The notes: a model not told the origin generated them from the sequence alone. DNA of 64,000 bases from Candidatus Uabimicrobium amorphum (GCF_009002475.1 NZ_AP019860.1:8305547-8369546), one strand, 5' to 3'. Positions 17,629 to 27,554 are shown, counted from the first letter of the stretch. Numbers and translations: made by a program.

Positions 17629-19217
17629 TTCTCATCCTCTTTTTTTTGTAGTTTATCTTTCAGCCAACGAACTCTCTCTTGGCGTAACCAATCATCATTT
17701 TTTGATGTTTCTTCTAGAGATTTAAGTGCCTCAGAGAAAGACTTGCTTTCCATCAATTTTTCCACCTGCGCTACATGTGATTCCTCTTCAACAAGATGCG
17801 CAATCTCTTTAAACATTAGACTATCCTGTTGCAAAACGTAAATATAGTATTGCGCTTCTTTGTATTTTTGTTTACGTATACTCTGGGCAAAAGCCTCTAA
17901 AAGAATTTGTTTTTTGAGCTCTCTAATTTCGTCGTTGTTGCCTAGTTCTTCTGCTAAAGTCGTAAATTCTAATGCCGAAGAGTATTTTTCGGCAGAGAGC
18001 ATATGGCGCGCTTCTCGTATGAGAAACTCTTTCTCATAAGAAGGAGAAATGAAAACAAAGTATGTAATGAATACTGCCAGGATGAGTAAGAACAGCGGCA
18101 AAACAACACGTGCTTTTTTATCTAACTTACCGAAAAATCGGTGCAGCTGTACTTGGGTAATGAGAGAGTATTGCCACGCATTGCTTTTATTTTCGTAGTC
18201 TAAAGCTTGTATAAAGGTTCGTGCATCTTTAAAACGCCTTGACGGATCTTTTTCTAAAGCCTTAGAAATGATCGCATCGACAATGTGTGGAACATCATCT
18301 TTTTTCAAATGCGTCGCACACAACTTTTTAAGTGATATTGGTGTTGCGCGTAAAATGGATTTTAACACTTTTTGTCTCGTTCCACCAAAAGGTGTTGCCC
18401 CACAAATCATATGGTACATCAAAGCCCCTACGGCATATAAATCGGTGTGTCCGCCCACATTTTTATTTAGAATTTGTTCTGGTGCCATATACCTAGTAGT
18501 ACCAATAATATAACCGGTCTTTGTCAGAGTTTGTTGCTCAAGGCCACTCACTTCGGAAAAAATCTTCGCCACTCCAAAATCGAGTATCTTCACCTTTATA
18601 CCACCATTTGTGTATTCAATCATGATATTACCGGGTTTTATGTCGCGATGTGCAATTCCCTTATCGTGCGCTACTTGCAAAGCGGCTAAGATTTGTTTTG
18701 CGATAATAAAAGTTTCGGTAATAGGCAAGCGTTTTTTTTGTATTAGGATGTTGCGCAAACTTTGTCCCGCGCAAAAGTCCATAACAAAAAATATTGTTCC
18801 CTGTTTGGTCTTATGAACACTGCGTACGGGAACTATATTCGGATGAAGTAATTCTAAGCCAATGCGTGCTTCATTGATAAAACGTTTTTCATAACGTTCG
18901 CGCATTTCGCTAGGAAAAGAATCCAGTTTTAAAATTTTAATCGCCACAGCTTTTTTCAATATCAAATCTGTTCCACGGTATACTTTACCCATTGCACCAT
19001 CGGCAACATAGGACTCGATCTTGAATCTTTTTGCCAAAACTTTGCCAATCATCTGGTCGTTTTTTTTGGAAAAAAGAGTTTGTGTGGTCATCAATTTCGG
19101 AGATTGGGGAACTTTGATGTATCTCTTACAATTCTGGCAGCGAATTTCCTTGCGTTGTTCTTTTACGTTTACTTTGATTTTATGTCCGCAAGGGCAGCCT
19201 AAAATAAAAGAATCCAA
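17625..19217 (-). CDS. Transmembrane Ser/Thr protein kinase with zinc ribbon
   Basis: 530 residues. The N-terminus has a CPCGHK...CQNCKRY zinc ribbon (Cys9/11/27/30). The kinase domain (about 65-335) is complete: glycine loop ADGAMGKVY, K94 in VAIK, HRDIKPGN (H190, D192), DFG (213-215), APEQ and the C-lobe Arg. A membrane helix lies at about 371-390 and the remaining ~140 residues look TPR-like (AEKYSSALEFTTLAEELG). It starts at TTG with AAGG nine bases before it. The intrinsic terminator at 19234-19265 separates it from the preceding kinase gene. Expected to phosphorylate Ser/Thr targets at the inner membrane. Confidence 0.88.
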   Translation of the reverse strand: MDSFILGCPCGHKIKVNVKEQRKEIRCQNCKRYIKVPQSPKLMTTQTLFSKKNDQMIGKVLAKRFKIESYVADGAMGKVYRGTDLILKKAVAIKILKLDSFPSEMRERYEKRFINEARIGLELLHPNIVPVRSVHKTKQGTIFFVMDFCAGQSLRNILIQKKRLPITETFIIAKQILAALQVAHDKGIAHRDIKPGNIMIEYTNGGIKVKILDFGVAKIFSEVSGLEQQTLTKTGYIIGTTRYMAPEQILNKNVGGHTDLYAVGALMYHMICGATPFGGTRQKVLKSILRATPISLKKLCATHLKKDDVPHIVDAIISKALEKDPSRRFKDARTFIQALDYENKSNAWQYSLITQVQLHRFFGKLDKKARVVLPLFLLILAVFITYFVFISPSYEKEFLIREARHMLSAEKYSSALEFTTLAEELGNNDEIRELKKQILLEAFAQSIRKQKYKEAQYYIYVLQQDSLMFKEIAHLVEEESHVAQVEKLMESKSFSEALKSLEETSKNDDWLRQERVRWLKDKLQKKEDEK

Positions 19218-19233
19218 TTTTGTTTACCTTGAC

Positions 19234-19265
19234 AAAAAAAAATGGGCACCTAAAGATGCCCATTT
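19234..19265 (-). terminator. Intrinsic terminator after the kinase-FGE gene
   Basis: An 8-bp stem (AATGGGCA / TGCCCATT, 19241-19264) is followed on the minus strand by a run of T. It lies between the stop of the 947-residue kinase gene and the next kinase gene, about 80 bp past that stop. Confidence 0.75.
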
Positions 19266-19347
19266 GGAGTATACAAAAATACAATTAAAACAGGGCGTAT
19301 ATAGTACGCCTACATTGTATCATTTTCTTTGCAAATAGTAAAACGCT

Positions 19348-22191
19348 CTATGATTTTCCAGATATTTTCTTGCAAATTCTTTTTACAGTGCGAAAGCCTA
19401 TTTGATTTCGGCGTTCTTTTGCAGAAATGTATCCACGTGTTGTCACTCTTACTTTTCGAGCTCTTTGTTGCCATGAACCACCGCGAGCAATTTTAAACTT
19501 GCCGCCTTGTGGCCCTTGAGGATTTGTAAGTGGACTTTTGTTGTAGTAATGCGCATCATACCAATCTTGGCACCATTCCCAAACATTGCCACTCATGTCA
19601 TAACAACCGTAAGGAGAACTATTGTCACCATACTCGTTCACTGCTGAGGTCTGACCAACATTACAGTTATAATTGCATCGTGTAAGGTCGGGAAGTTCGT
19701 TCCCCCAAGGGTAGTGACGACAATCGGTTCCCCGTGCTGCTTTTTCCCATTCAGCTTCCGTTGGCAAAGATTTTTGAGACCAACTACAATATGCTTGTGC
19801 GTCGTGCCAATCAACTCCGACAACCGGCTGTTCAGGATCGTTCCATTTTGGATGATACCAAAACTGTGGAACGTGCAGCTTTTTGGCGCTGTCCATAACA
19901 ATATTTGTTTGCGGATTTTGTCCAATAGCGTTTAAAAATTGCTTATAACGAGCGTTTGTTACAGGATATTTATCGATTAGATAGGCATCTAGATACACTT
20001 TGTGTTCGAGAACCTCTTCCAAGTCGGCATCAATGGAATTGTCTCCCATCACAAAAATTCCTTTGGGAATATAGACCATTGGTGCATTGTCGATAAGGGA
20101 AATAATTTCCTCATTTACAATTTTATACCCGACAGGAAGGTGCTCCAAAACACACTGTGGGATCAAACTAATTGCTTTGTTGCGTACGTAAAATATCGGA
20201 AAAACGTCAGACTCAGCCATTTCGTCTTCAGTGAAACTTTGCTCGTGTATTTTTTTTAAGTCTATCAAAACATCTTCTATTGAAGAGTAACGCTTTTCTG
20301 GTAGTTTACGCGTAGCTTTACGCAAAATTTTTCGTACCTTTATCGGTACGTGTTCCCACTCCATATCGTAGGGTTCATCTCCTGTAAACAAGTAGTACAA
20401 AGTTTTGCCAAACGAGTACACATCGCTATAGACCGTCACTTTTTCAGAATCCATCAACTTTTCAGGCGCTGAATAGTAAACAGACGAATAGAACTCATTT
20501 GCCAGTAAAACGTTGCTTTTCCAGTCCGCTAATCCGAAGTCAACAATCTTAATCATTTCATCATTGATGCTGAAAAAGTTTGTCGGTTTCAGATCTCCAT
20601 GTATAATGCCCTCTTTATGAGCATAATCTATCGCCTCTCCTAATTGGTAAGCGATACGAAGATTTTCTTCGAATGTCAGTTTGCTATTTTGTACTTTTTG
20701 CTGCAAGTTTGAACCTTCTAGATACTCCATTGCCACCCAAGAATGACGTGCATCTTTTAGTGACATGTCATAAATCTTGACAATATGTGGATGATCTAGA
20801 CGTTTCGCCACCGCAACAGCATCCCAAAACTTTTCGCGACGCTTTTCCGAGTCATACTCTGGTTTGAGTACTTTGATTGCAACAACATCGTTGGTTGCGG
20901 CCCGTAAAACTTTGTACACAAAGCCAGTTCGTCCTTTGGCAATAATATCGAGCATTTTATATTTTTCGCTAGGGAAAAGCGCAAAGTTTTTGTTGATAGA
21001 GATCATTTCTTCATAAACTTTTACCGCTTTTTTGTATTTGCCGCGTTCCTGCAGCATCTGAAAGTATATAAAATGAACGTGTGCATCGCGTACATCTCTA
21101 GCAACTAACTTCTCAATAATCGCTAGAGTCTTTGGTATTTTGTCCAAATCGTAGAGATTCATCGACAAAGAGTTTACAATCTGCATACGATGGTTCTCAG
21201 GCAAAGCTTCCCATTTGATCGATTCGACGAGACTATTGATGTTTTCCATAAGCTGTAATTCGGAAAAACTAGAACGATTTGGCAACAGTACGTTTTCTAA
21301 GTTATGTGCTTTGTTGCGTTGTATACCTTGTAATTGTGTTAATGTACGCAAAATGATATCTAATTTTGCATTCATGTCGCGATGATCTTGAGCCAATTCA
21401 TCTAATTTGTACATCACAGGTCCCAACAGTTCGCGATATTTTTCTTGCAAATCACAAACTTGGTCAATCGTCGCCAGGCGGGTTGCTTGAGCTCCTAACA
21501 AACTCAAATTCGAAAAATTTTGATTTTCCATCGAATTGTTAATTTGTTGTTTGATATCTTGTAAGTCTTTTTGAATTCGTTCACGATCTAGACGGCTAAC
21601 AATGGAGGATAGATTGGCATTACAACTGATTTCCAAATGAAAATGTGCCACTAACCCTTCCATGAGCAAATTGCGGAACCACAAAAGCTGAATCAATTCT
21701 TTTGCTTGGGGAAGTTCATTTTGAATGTTGTGAATAATCACTTCACCCATTTCTTCACCCGAAGCGGTAACTCCGTCTACACTCGTTAGATTTTCAAGCA
21801 ATTCTTCTTCACTATACTGTGAAAAATCGATTATTTTGCCGCGAATTTTTTCTAGTTCGCAGCACTGTTCCAACACTTTAGATCGAAAGCTTGCTAACCT
21901 TTCACCCGTATAGCCGTGTTTTACTGCAAAAGGAGTAATCACCTCCTGTGCAAATTTTGCAGCTAATTGCTTACGACTCTTCGGTGAAAGCAATTCATTT
22001 TCGCCCAAAGCAATTTTCAGTGTACGAATGGACTCGCTCCAGGAGCGCTGCATGGCTTCCGCTATTTTGGAAATACTTTCACCATACTTCTTGAGTCCAT
22101 CGACAATATTATCGGCGATTAAACACCCAGGGCTGATGCCTTCTAAAAGTAGCGAGGCAACCCATGAAAAAATGCTTACGGCATTTTTCAT
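19348..22191 (-). CDS. Ser/Thr kinase with helical N-domain, TPR and FGE-like domain
   Basis: 947 residues. Order: a ~300-residue all-helical region of no recognised family, a TPR-like segment (about 340-400), a kinase domain (about 412-650) and an FGE-like domain (about 704-938). K440 in VAIK, HGDLKPTN (H531, D533) and DFG (551-553) are kept; HGD for HRD is a known active variant. The FGE part shows PVVGVDWHDAQAYC, LPTEAEWEKAARG, NVWEWC and IARGGSW, but no Cys directly after GGS, so sulfatase-type activation is unlikely. No membrane helix: soluble. The Shine-Dalgarno is weak. Confidence 0.87.
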   Translation of the reverse strand: MKNAVSIFSWVASLLLEGISPGCLIADNIVDGLKKYGESISKIAEAMQRSWSESIRTLKIALGENELLSPKSRKQLAAKFAQEVITPFAVKHGYTGERLASFRSKVLEQCCELEKIRGKIIDFSQYSEEELLENLTSVDGVTASGEEMGEVIIHNIQNELPQAKELIQLLWFRNLLMEGLVAHFHLEISCNANLSSIVSRLDRERIQKDLQDIKQQINNSMENQNFSNLSLLGAQATRLATIDQVCDLQEKYRELLGPVMYKLDELAQDHRDMNAKLDIILRTLTQLQGIQRNKAHNLENVLLPNRSSFSELQLMENINSLVESIKWEALPENHRMQIVNSLSMNLYDLDKIPKTLAIIEKLVARDVRDAHVHFIYFQMLQERGKYKKAVKVYEEMISINKNFALFPSEKYKMLDIIAKGRTGFVYKVLRAATNDVVAIKVLKPEYDSEKRREKFWDAVAVAKRLDHPHIVKIYDMSLKDARHSWVAMEYLEGSNLQQKVQNSKLTFEENLRIAYQLGEAIDYAHKEGIIHGDLKPTNFFSINDEMIKIVDFGLADWKSNVLLANEFYSSVYYSAPEKLMDSEKVTVYSDVYSFGKTLYYLFTGDEPYDMEWEHVPIKVRKILRKATRKLPEKRYSSIEDVLIDLKKIHEQSFTEDEMAESDVFPIFYVRNKAISLIPQCVLEHLPVGYKIVNEEIISLIDNAPMVYIPKGIFVMGDNSIDADLEEVLEHKVYLDAYLIDKYPVTNARYKQFLNAIGQNPQTNIVMDSAKKLHVPQFWYHPKWNDPEQPVVGVDWHDAQAYCSWSQKSLPTEAEWEKAARGTDCRHYPWGNELPDLTRCNYNCNVGQTSAVNEYGDNSSPYGCYDMSGNVWEWCQDWYDAHYYNKSPLTNPQGPQGGKFKIARGGSWQQRARKVRVTTRGYISAKERRNQIGFRTVKRICKKISGKS

Positions 22192-22601
22192 AACAGAAGC
22201 CCTAAAGAGTGTCTATAAAATGGTTTCATCCCCATATTTCCCCCTTTCTTTCTGGCTTGGCAGTAGCTTTATCACCATAATTTGAGGAAGGAGTGGGAGT
22301 AGTTTTGCGAGCTTTATTTTTCGTTGTATCTCGAGAGAAAGCACACATAAAGTACTGGAAATTACAACTCCTTATTTTATAGACGCATTTCAAGCAAAAA
22401 TATTCAAAAGTACTTCAAATATCAAGTACACAAGAATAATTTCACCCGCAATATAATTTTGCGATACACGAGGATAGAAAACAAGTAAACCGTATAATAA
22501 TTTTCATTATCTTATTATAAATAAATGTTTTACATCCACCTATGACACGACAAAATTACATGCTCTATATATATTACAACGAAACATGCACAAATTGCCA
22601 T
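22192..22601. other. 410-bp AT-rich intergenic region
   Basis: No gene, repeat-class element or clear terminator seen. It probably carries the promoter of the kinase-FGE gene and the 3' end of the small membrane-protein transcript. Short frames here lack ribosome sites and family features. Confidence 0.4.
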
Positions 22602-22859
22602 TTAATTTGAATATGGTAGTTGGGTACGCAGCCACGACCACAAAACTCCAATGATAAAACCGTCGATAAACGCCCACAAGCTTCCCCACAGATACGCAGA
22701 AAAACCGCTAGAGCTGTAGTTGATGTAAAAACTGGAAATATGTGACATCACGGAAATATGCCCTTTGATTTCCCAGGCAAATCTTCCGACAACGGTGTAT
22801 AGGGCAAAAGTAATCCCAACAATAATACCAAAACGAAAAGTTGGAGTGAGTTGATACAT
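22602..22859 (-). CDS. Small membrane protein, holin-like family
   Basis: 85 residues with two hydrophobic segments, one near the N-terminus (FGIIVGITFALYTVVG) and one near the C-terminus ending WGSLWAFIDGFIIGVLWSWL. The W-G-x-x-W-x-F-x-D-G-x-x-x-G pattern recalls short proteins usually annotated as bacteriophage holin in Planctomycetes and other bacteria. That name is historical, and there is no phage gene nearby. Assignment by memory of the pattern, so moderate. Confidence 0.6.
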   Translation of the reverse strand: MYQLTPTFRFGIIVGITFALYTVVGRFAWEIKGHISVMSHISSFYINYSSSGFSAYLWGSLWAFIDGFIIGVLWSWLRTQLPYSN

Positions 22860-23474
22860 AATAATTCCCTCAAATGTGAGCGTGCATATATTTCGGACAC
22901 ACCCAAAACAAAATGAAAATGATTTTCGAGATGTTATAAATTATAAAAGATCACCACCAAAAAACAATAAACTCTTGATAATGAAAGTTGTTTTTATTAT
23001 CTTGAAATAATGAAAACCTACCTGATTACTAGTTAAAAATTCCATTTGGTGTCCCCTCAATCGGCTTCGCCGATTACTCCCCCACAGGGGCTATCAAGGG
23101 TAGATTTTGACCCGGGGTGTCATTCCTGCTTGCGCACATACCTGTCAAGCTAAGATGTAAAATATTTCTCAATAAAGACTTACAAAACCGTGTCATTCCT
23201 GGCTTGACCAGGAATCCACAAAACAAAGTTAAATTGTATGCGCCTGGATCCCTGATCAAGTCAGGGATGACACTGGTAAGGTAGTTTTTTAGTTTTAGAG
23301 AAAAAATGTAATTCTTTTATTTGTAGTACTTTATGTCTTAGCTTGACTGCCATGTGCTTGCGCAGGAATCCACAATATAAAGTCGATTTGTAAACGCCTG
23401 GATCCCTGGTCAAGCCAGGGATGACAGCATAGTAATTAGAGTAACCGATATGTATGTTTAGAAAGGCTCATAAA
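22860..23474. other. 615-bp intergenic region with several class A repeats
   Basis: The divergent spacer between the holin-like gene and the helical protein gene holds AT-rich sequence (22860-23100) and then at least three whole or partial class A repeats (23117-23430). No gene is supported; a 61-codon frame inside it is built only from repeat sequence. Confidence 0.55.
23117..23430. repeat. Cluster of class A repeats
   Basis: A partial left end occurs at about 23117-23150 (TGTCATTCCTGCTTGCGC). A complete element lies at 23190-23274, with left end TGTCATTCCTGGCTTGACC and right end GGATCCCTGATCAAGTC. A third, divergent element spans about 23337-23430 and ends GGATCCCTGGTCAAGCC. The ends are inverted relative to each other, as in the copy at 2275-2419. 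Confidence 0.75.
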
Positions 23475-23861
23475 ATGGCTAATTGGAAAGAGTTAGCAAC
23501 TAGGCTGATTTTAGTAGATCGTGAGATTGATGCCCGCGAAACGCGTTTAGTCAAAGAGATTATTTTAGAAGATAGCGTTATTGATAACGAAGAGCTAGAA
23601 TTTTTGATTTACCTGCGCAACACGGCAAAAACTAAACATCAAAAATTTGAACAATTTTTCTTTAAATCATTGAAAAAATATATGCTAAAAGACGGTAACA
23701 TCACTGCCAAAAAAGCAAAAAAGATCCATGAAATTATCACAGCAGATGAAAAGGTAGATCGTCGCGAACGCAAGTTTATTCGGGAACTTCGCGTAGAGGC
23801 GCAGAAATGTGCAAAAAAATACGATGAATTATTTGCGGAGTATTTACAGATAGGAAAATGA
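23475..23861 (+). CDS. Small helical protein, possibly TerB-like
   Basis: 128 residues, highly charged and almost entirely helical. It contains two similar halves, each with an acidic R-E-I-D-A-R-E or K-V-D-R-R-E-R element followed by a helix (VDREIDARETRLVKEII and DEKVDRRERKFIRELR). This acidic-loop pattern resembles TerB/DUF533-type helical domains. The ATG at 23475 has GAAAGG 8 bases upstream; an in-frame start 7 codons earlier is less likely. A strong hairpin terminator follows. Function unknown. Confidence 0.62.
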   Translation: MANWKELATRLILVDREIDARETRLVKEIILEDSVIDNEELEFLIYLRNTAKTKHQKFEQFFFKSLKKYMLKDGNITAKKAKKIHEIITADEKVDRRERKFIRELRVEAQKCAKKYDELFAEYLQIGK

Positions 23862-23870
23862 GGGGATAAA

Positions 23871-23910
23871 AAAAAGCAAAAGCAAACTAAAAGTGTTGCT
23901 TTTGCTTTTT
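23871..23910. terminator. Bidirectional intrinsic terminator
   Basis: A perfect 15-bp inverted repeat (AAAAAGCAAAAGCAA at 23871-23885, its complement at 23896-23910) with a 10-base loop lies between convergent genes. A-rich on the left and T-rich on the right, it can terminate transcription from both sides. Confidence 0.88.
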
Positions 23911-23914
23911 GGGA

Positions 23915-24148
23915 TTAATAACCGTAAGAATCTTCTTGTTGTTTTTGTTGTTCTAAGTATTGTTCTTTTCTTTGCTGGTCATCATCTTCGTTGAGATATC
24001 GATGAGCTCTGTCAATGTCTTCGACATTACGCACACCGGTTTGTGATCCACGCACCCCACCACGATAACCCTTCTTTTGAGTACATGAACAAAGCAGCAT
24101 AGAACAACCTACTAGTAAGATGATAAACACAGATAGAGTCTTATTCAT
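23915..24148 (-). CDS. Small Gln-rich lipoprotein
   Basis: 77 residues. The signal sequence MNKTLSVFIILLVGCSML ends in a lipobox with Cys at about 20-22 (LLCSC). The mature part is short and polar, ending in a Gln/Glu-rich run (DDDQQRKEQYLEQQKQQ). A good Shine-Dalgarno (AAGGAG) precedes the ATG. Likely membrane-attached; no known family. Confidence 0.65.
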   Translation of the reverse strand: MNKTLSVFIILLVGCSMLLCSCTQKKGYRGGVRGSQTGVRNVEDIDRAHRYLNEDDDQQRKEQYLEQQKQQEDSYGY

Positions 24149-24233
24149 TAATCGCTCCTTTTTTGTAGCTATTTCAAGTAGCAGGTTAGTTACCCGCTTA
24201 CAACCACTTATTGGTCATAAGCGGTATAACAAA

Positions 24234-25556
24234 TTACTTAACTGGTTCAGCTATACTTGAGATAAAAGCCATAGCTAGTTTTGCCATATTTTCAGCAAAA
24301 ACGAAGTTACCACTCTTTGCAATAGTATCATTCGCTGTGTGAATGTGTTTATTGTAAGATTGTGGATTTTCAAACGGGAAAATTGCTTCGTATCCTTGAC
24401 CTGTCCAAGACGCGTGGTCACTAGAACCAGCGAACAGAGGACCTCTCTTTGTGATAGCGTCGGTATATTGAGAAGCTAGTTTTGCACATAGGTCAACAAG
24501 TCTTGGACTTGTTTTATTTGTGATCAACCAAATCTCTGGCTTTGATGCTGTAGAGTACAAACACATGTCTATTTGGATCATCGCCACAACATTTTTGCCT
24601 TGAGATCTGTAACGAGAAGCAACTTCTTTAGAACCTACAAGACCGCCTTCTTCCGCAGCATATCCGTGGAATTCAATTGTACGCTTAAATTTGTAGTTGT
24701 AGGTAGAAATGATACGTAACAACTCTTTTACTGTTCCGGTACCAGAAGCGTTATCATCAGCTCCAGGGGCTCTATTAGAACTACCCCATCCAGCAAGTGA
24801 ATCAATGTGACAACCAATGATCACGATTTCATTTGGATTTGTAGTTCCTTCAGCACGTACGATTACTGATGGTTGCGGGGTTCCAGAATGCTTGAATTGA
24901 GATACGGTAATACCATTTCTTTCATAGCTTTTAAATGTATTGTAGATGTAATCTGCAGACTGACGTCCTGTGGAAGATCTATGGTGACGATTGTGATATA
25001 CAGATAGTTTAGAAATGAAATCGGTAACGTTGTCAATATTTACCAAATCAACTAGTTCTTGAACATTACGTTGTGGCTCTGCGGTCATCAACTGGTCAAT
25101 AATCTCAGCCGCAACTGGATTAAAACGATGATTCACTAGAGTTTCACTAGGCTTTCCAAGCTTTATGATAGATCCACAACCAATACAACCACCTTTGGTG
25201 TGTAAAAGAGCAGCAAGTTCGTCAATTTTTTGCTCATCGGTCAAGCTCATGATTGCCTCATTTTTGTGTTCATCGAGGAAAAGAACTGTACCAAACTCTT
25301 TTAGTCTTGGTAAAATGATATCGGTGTTCAAAAAACGAACGGCGTATAAATCATCACGGTTCATTTCTTTTGCATCAGCACTTCTCATCGATTGAGCATC
25401 AACAACAACAGAGACTCTCTCGCCAGCATACAATACTTTAGAGTTGAAATCATCGCCGCGTTGTTGTTCGCGTACTTTTAGATAAGAAGGAAGCCCATCT
25501 GCAACAGCAAATGAACAAATTAAAACGATAAGTATACTCATAGTCAAATTTTTCAT
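24234..25556 (-). CDS. Secreted M28-family zinc aminopeptidase
   Basis: 440 residues with a signal peptide (MKNLTMSILIVLICSFAVA). The M28 metal ligands and catalytic Glu are all in place: IGCHIDS, PGADDNASG, AAEEGGLVGS, IQIDM, and a late HTANDT His. The length and an N-terminal ~170-residue pro-region match bacterial leucyl aminopeptidases of the Vibrio/Streptomyces type, which remove N-terminal residues from peptides outside the cytoplasm. AGGAGG precedes the ATG. Single-gene unit as far as visible. Confidence 0.9.
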   Translation of the reverse strand: MKNLTMSILIVLICSFAVADGLPSYLKVREQQRGDDFNSKVLYAGERVSVVVDAQSMRSADAKEMNRDDLYAVRFLNTDIILPRLKEFGTVLFLDEHKNEAIMSLTDEQKIDELAALLHTKGGCIGCGSIIKLGKPSETLVNHRFNPVAAEIIDQLMTAEPQRNVQELVDLVNIDNVTDFISKLSVYHNRHHRSSTGRQSADYIYNTFKSYERNGITVSQFKHSGTPQPSVIVRAEGTTNPNEIVIIGCHIDSLAGWGSSNRAPGADDNASGTGTVKELLRIISTYNYKFKRTIEFHGYAAEEGGLVGSKEVASRYRSQGKNVVAMIQIDMCLYSTASKPEIWLITNKTSPRLVDLCAKLASQYTDAITKRGPLFAGSSDHASWTGQGYEAIFPFENPQSYNKHIHTANDTIAKSGNFVFAENMAKLAMAFISSIAEPVK

Positions 25557-25710
25557 TGACCGACCTCCTCTGGGTAATGAGGGAAAGTTATCTACATTCT
25601 AACACTAGAATGCCCTACTTGTGGTTAGAAACAAAATATTTTTTGATTTTATTCAAAAGTAGACCACTCGCAGTATCTATTATTATATGAAAATGCGCAC
25701 AAGAAATATA

Positions 25711-27417
25711 CTATTTTTTTACTAATTTTTCGGCAAGAGCCAGGGCCTGTGTTTTTGACTGGTCTCCGGCCAACATTCTCGCCACCTCGTCAAGACGTTC
25801 TTTATAGTTCATCTTAACGATTCGCGAATGCGTGCGCTCGTCGACGGTTTGCTTTTGTACTAAAAAATGATGGTCGGCTTCGGCAGCAACTTGTGCGGTA
25901 TGTGAAATACAGATAATCTGTTGTGGAGGGAGATCATCGTCGACAATTTGTCTCAGTTTTTGGGCAACAGAGGTCGATGCTTGCCCAGAGATCCCAGAGT
26001 CTATCTCGTCAAAAATAACCGTGGGAACAGCAAATGCTCCGCCGATGATTCTTTTGATCGCCAGCATAATGCGACTCATCTCACCACCAGAAGCCACTTT
26101 CTCCAAAGAACGCAGTTCTTCACCTTTATTTGCCGAAAACAAAAAGTACACATTTTCCATTCCATTACTATTAATGTAATGTAGTTTGCCTTCAATGGCA
26201 TATGCAATAGCGTGCGGGTCTTGGCTAACTTTTTGTAGATCGATATCAAAAGATGCATTCTCCATCGCCAAATCATGTAGTTCTTTTTGGATAAGGGGCA
26301 TCAATTTTTGTGCAGCTTTTTGCCTAGAGTTGCTCAGTTTCAGGGCTCTTTGACATAGTTCCTTTTTTGCTTTCTCGATAATGTCATGTAGCGCTTCTTG
26401 CCTTTTGTCTTTTTCCTCAAGTTCCGCGAGTTCTTTGTCTATTTCATTATAGCGCTCTATCACCGATTCGTAAGTTCCACCATAGCGATTTTGCAACTCG
26501 ATCACTTGGTCTAAACGATCTTGAACGTCTTCGATTTGTTCCGGATCTGCGTGCAGTCCTTTTTCATAACTATGCAAACTATCTGCCGCTTCCTGTACAG
26601 AAATCAACGCGTTCTCTAAGTCTTTGACTACATGCTCCACCGACGCATCAATCACACTTAAATCGGTTAGGTTCGAAACCACATGCGCCAACTGTTCGTG
26701 AATGTTGTCTGGCCTTTTATACAAATCTTTTTCGCAATTTCGCGCAAGATCACGACAATGGTCAATATCGGAAAGTCGATTTAACTCATTGGTAAGTTCG
26801 TCTTCTTCGTTGGGTTGCAAGTCAACCTGTTCAATGTTATTCTTTTGAAAAATCAAGAATTCTTTTTTCTCTACACGCGAACTTTTTGAAGCTTCTAAAC
26901 GCGAAAATTCTTTTTCCAATTCCACAACTTCGCGATATTTTTTCGCCACTTTATCGTTCGTTTGGTTAGCGTACCGATCTAACAATTGTACATGTTGTTC
27001 GGCGTTCATCAATACACTTTGTTCGTGTTGGCGTCCAAAATCGAGAATCAAGGGGGCCAATTTGCGTATTTGATTTGTCGGTACTGCCGCACAATTCACA
27101 AAAGCGCGTGAACGTCCACTAATATGCAAAGTTCGACGTAGAATAATCGGCTCTTCCACTTCGGCCTGTATTCCCCATTCATCGAGTAAATCACACACAT
27201 CTTGAGTATTGGAGAATACCGCCTCCACAGAAGCCTCGTCTTCTCCAGAACGAATCAATTCTTTGTCACTACGTCCACCTATTACCAAATTGAGGGCCGC
27301 AAGTAGAATAGACTTACCGGCACCTGTTTCCCCAGTAATGACATTCAACCCTGTTCCAAAGTTGGCCTCTACAGACTCGATAATCGCTAAATTTTTGATT
27401 TTTAATTCTAGTAGCAT
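25711..27417 (-). CDS. recN: DNA repair protein RecN
   Basis: 568 residues, normal for RecN, an SMC-like ATPase that helps repair double-strand breaks. The N-terminus MLLELKIKNLAIIESVE is typical. Walker A is ITGETGAGKSI (Ser36), a central coiled-coil covers about 150-390, the signature is VASGGEMSRIMLAIK, and Walker B is VIFDEIDSGISG followed by CISHTAQVA. All ATPase elements look intact. It stands alone on the minus strand; the terminator of the upstream flavoprotein gene lies at 27555-27588. Confidence 0.95.
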   Translation of the reverse strand: MLLELKIKNLAIIESVEANFGTGLNVITGETGAGKSILLAALNLVIGGRSDKELIRSGEDEASVEAVFSNTQDVCDLLDEWGIQAEVEEPIILRRTLHISGRSRAFVNCAAVPTNQIRKLAPLILDFGRQHEQSVLMNAEQHVQLLDRYANQTNDKVAKKYREVVELEKEFSRLEASKSSRVEKKEFLIFQKNNIEQVDLQPNEEDELTNELNRLSDIDHCRDLARNCEKDLYKRPDNIHEQLAHVVSNLTDLSVIDASVEHVVKDLENALISVQEAADSLHSYEKGLHADPEQIEDVQDRLDQVIELQNRYGGTYESVIERYNEIDKELAELEEKDKRQEALHDIIEKAKKELCQRALKLSNSRQKAAQKLMPLIQKELHDLAMENASFDIDLQKVSQDPHAIAYAIEGKLHYINSNGMENVYFLFSANKGEELRSLEKVASGGEMSRIMLAIKRIIGGAFAVPTVIFDEIDSGISGQASTSVAQKLRQIVDDDLPPQQIICISHTAQVAAEADHHFLVQKQTVDERTHSRIVKMNYKERLDEVARMLAGDQSKTQALALAEKLVKK

Positions 27418-27465
27418 AGTACTGCGCCATATATAGTTGGTTTACCTATCCTATCACCCCATTCC

Positions 27466-27491
27466 CGATCCCGACTCCGTTCTCCATCGCG
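27466..27491. repeat. Short class C-like hexamer tract
   Basis: On the minus strand the sequence reads as degenerate CGGAGT, CGGGAT, CGGGAA hexamers between recN and the next gene. It is shorter and less regular than the tracts at 17.2 and 30.0 kb; similar GGGAAC units occur at 44.7 kb. Confidence 0.45.
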
Positions 27492-27554
27492 AAAAATAAA
27501 GCAAGGATGGGGAATAGAATCCGAAACGAAATTAGGAACAGTATAAAACAAAAT

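Noticed and set aside
22602-22859. Prophage remnant suggested by holin name
   Set aside because: No integrase, terminase, capsid or lysin genes in the window; the small protein alone does not support a prophage.
23074-23259. 61-codon minus-strand frame
   Set aside because: Made entirely of class A repeat sequence.
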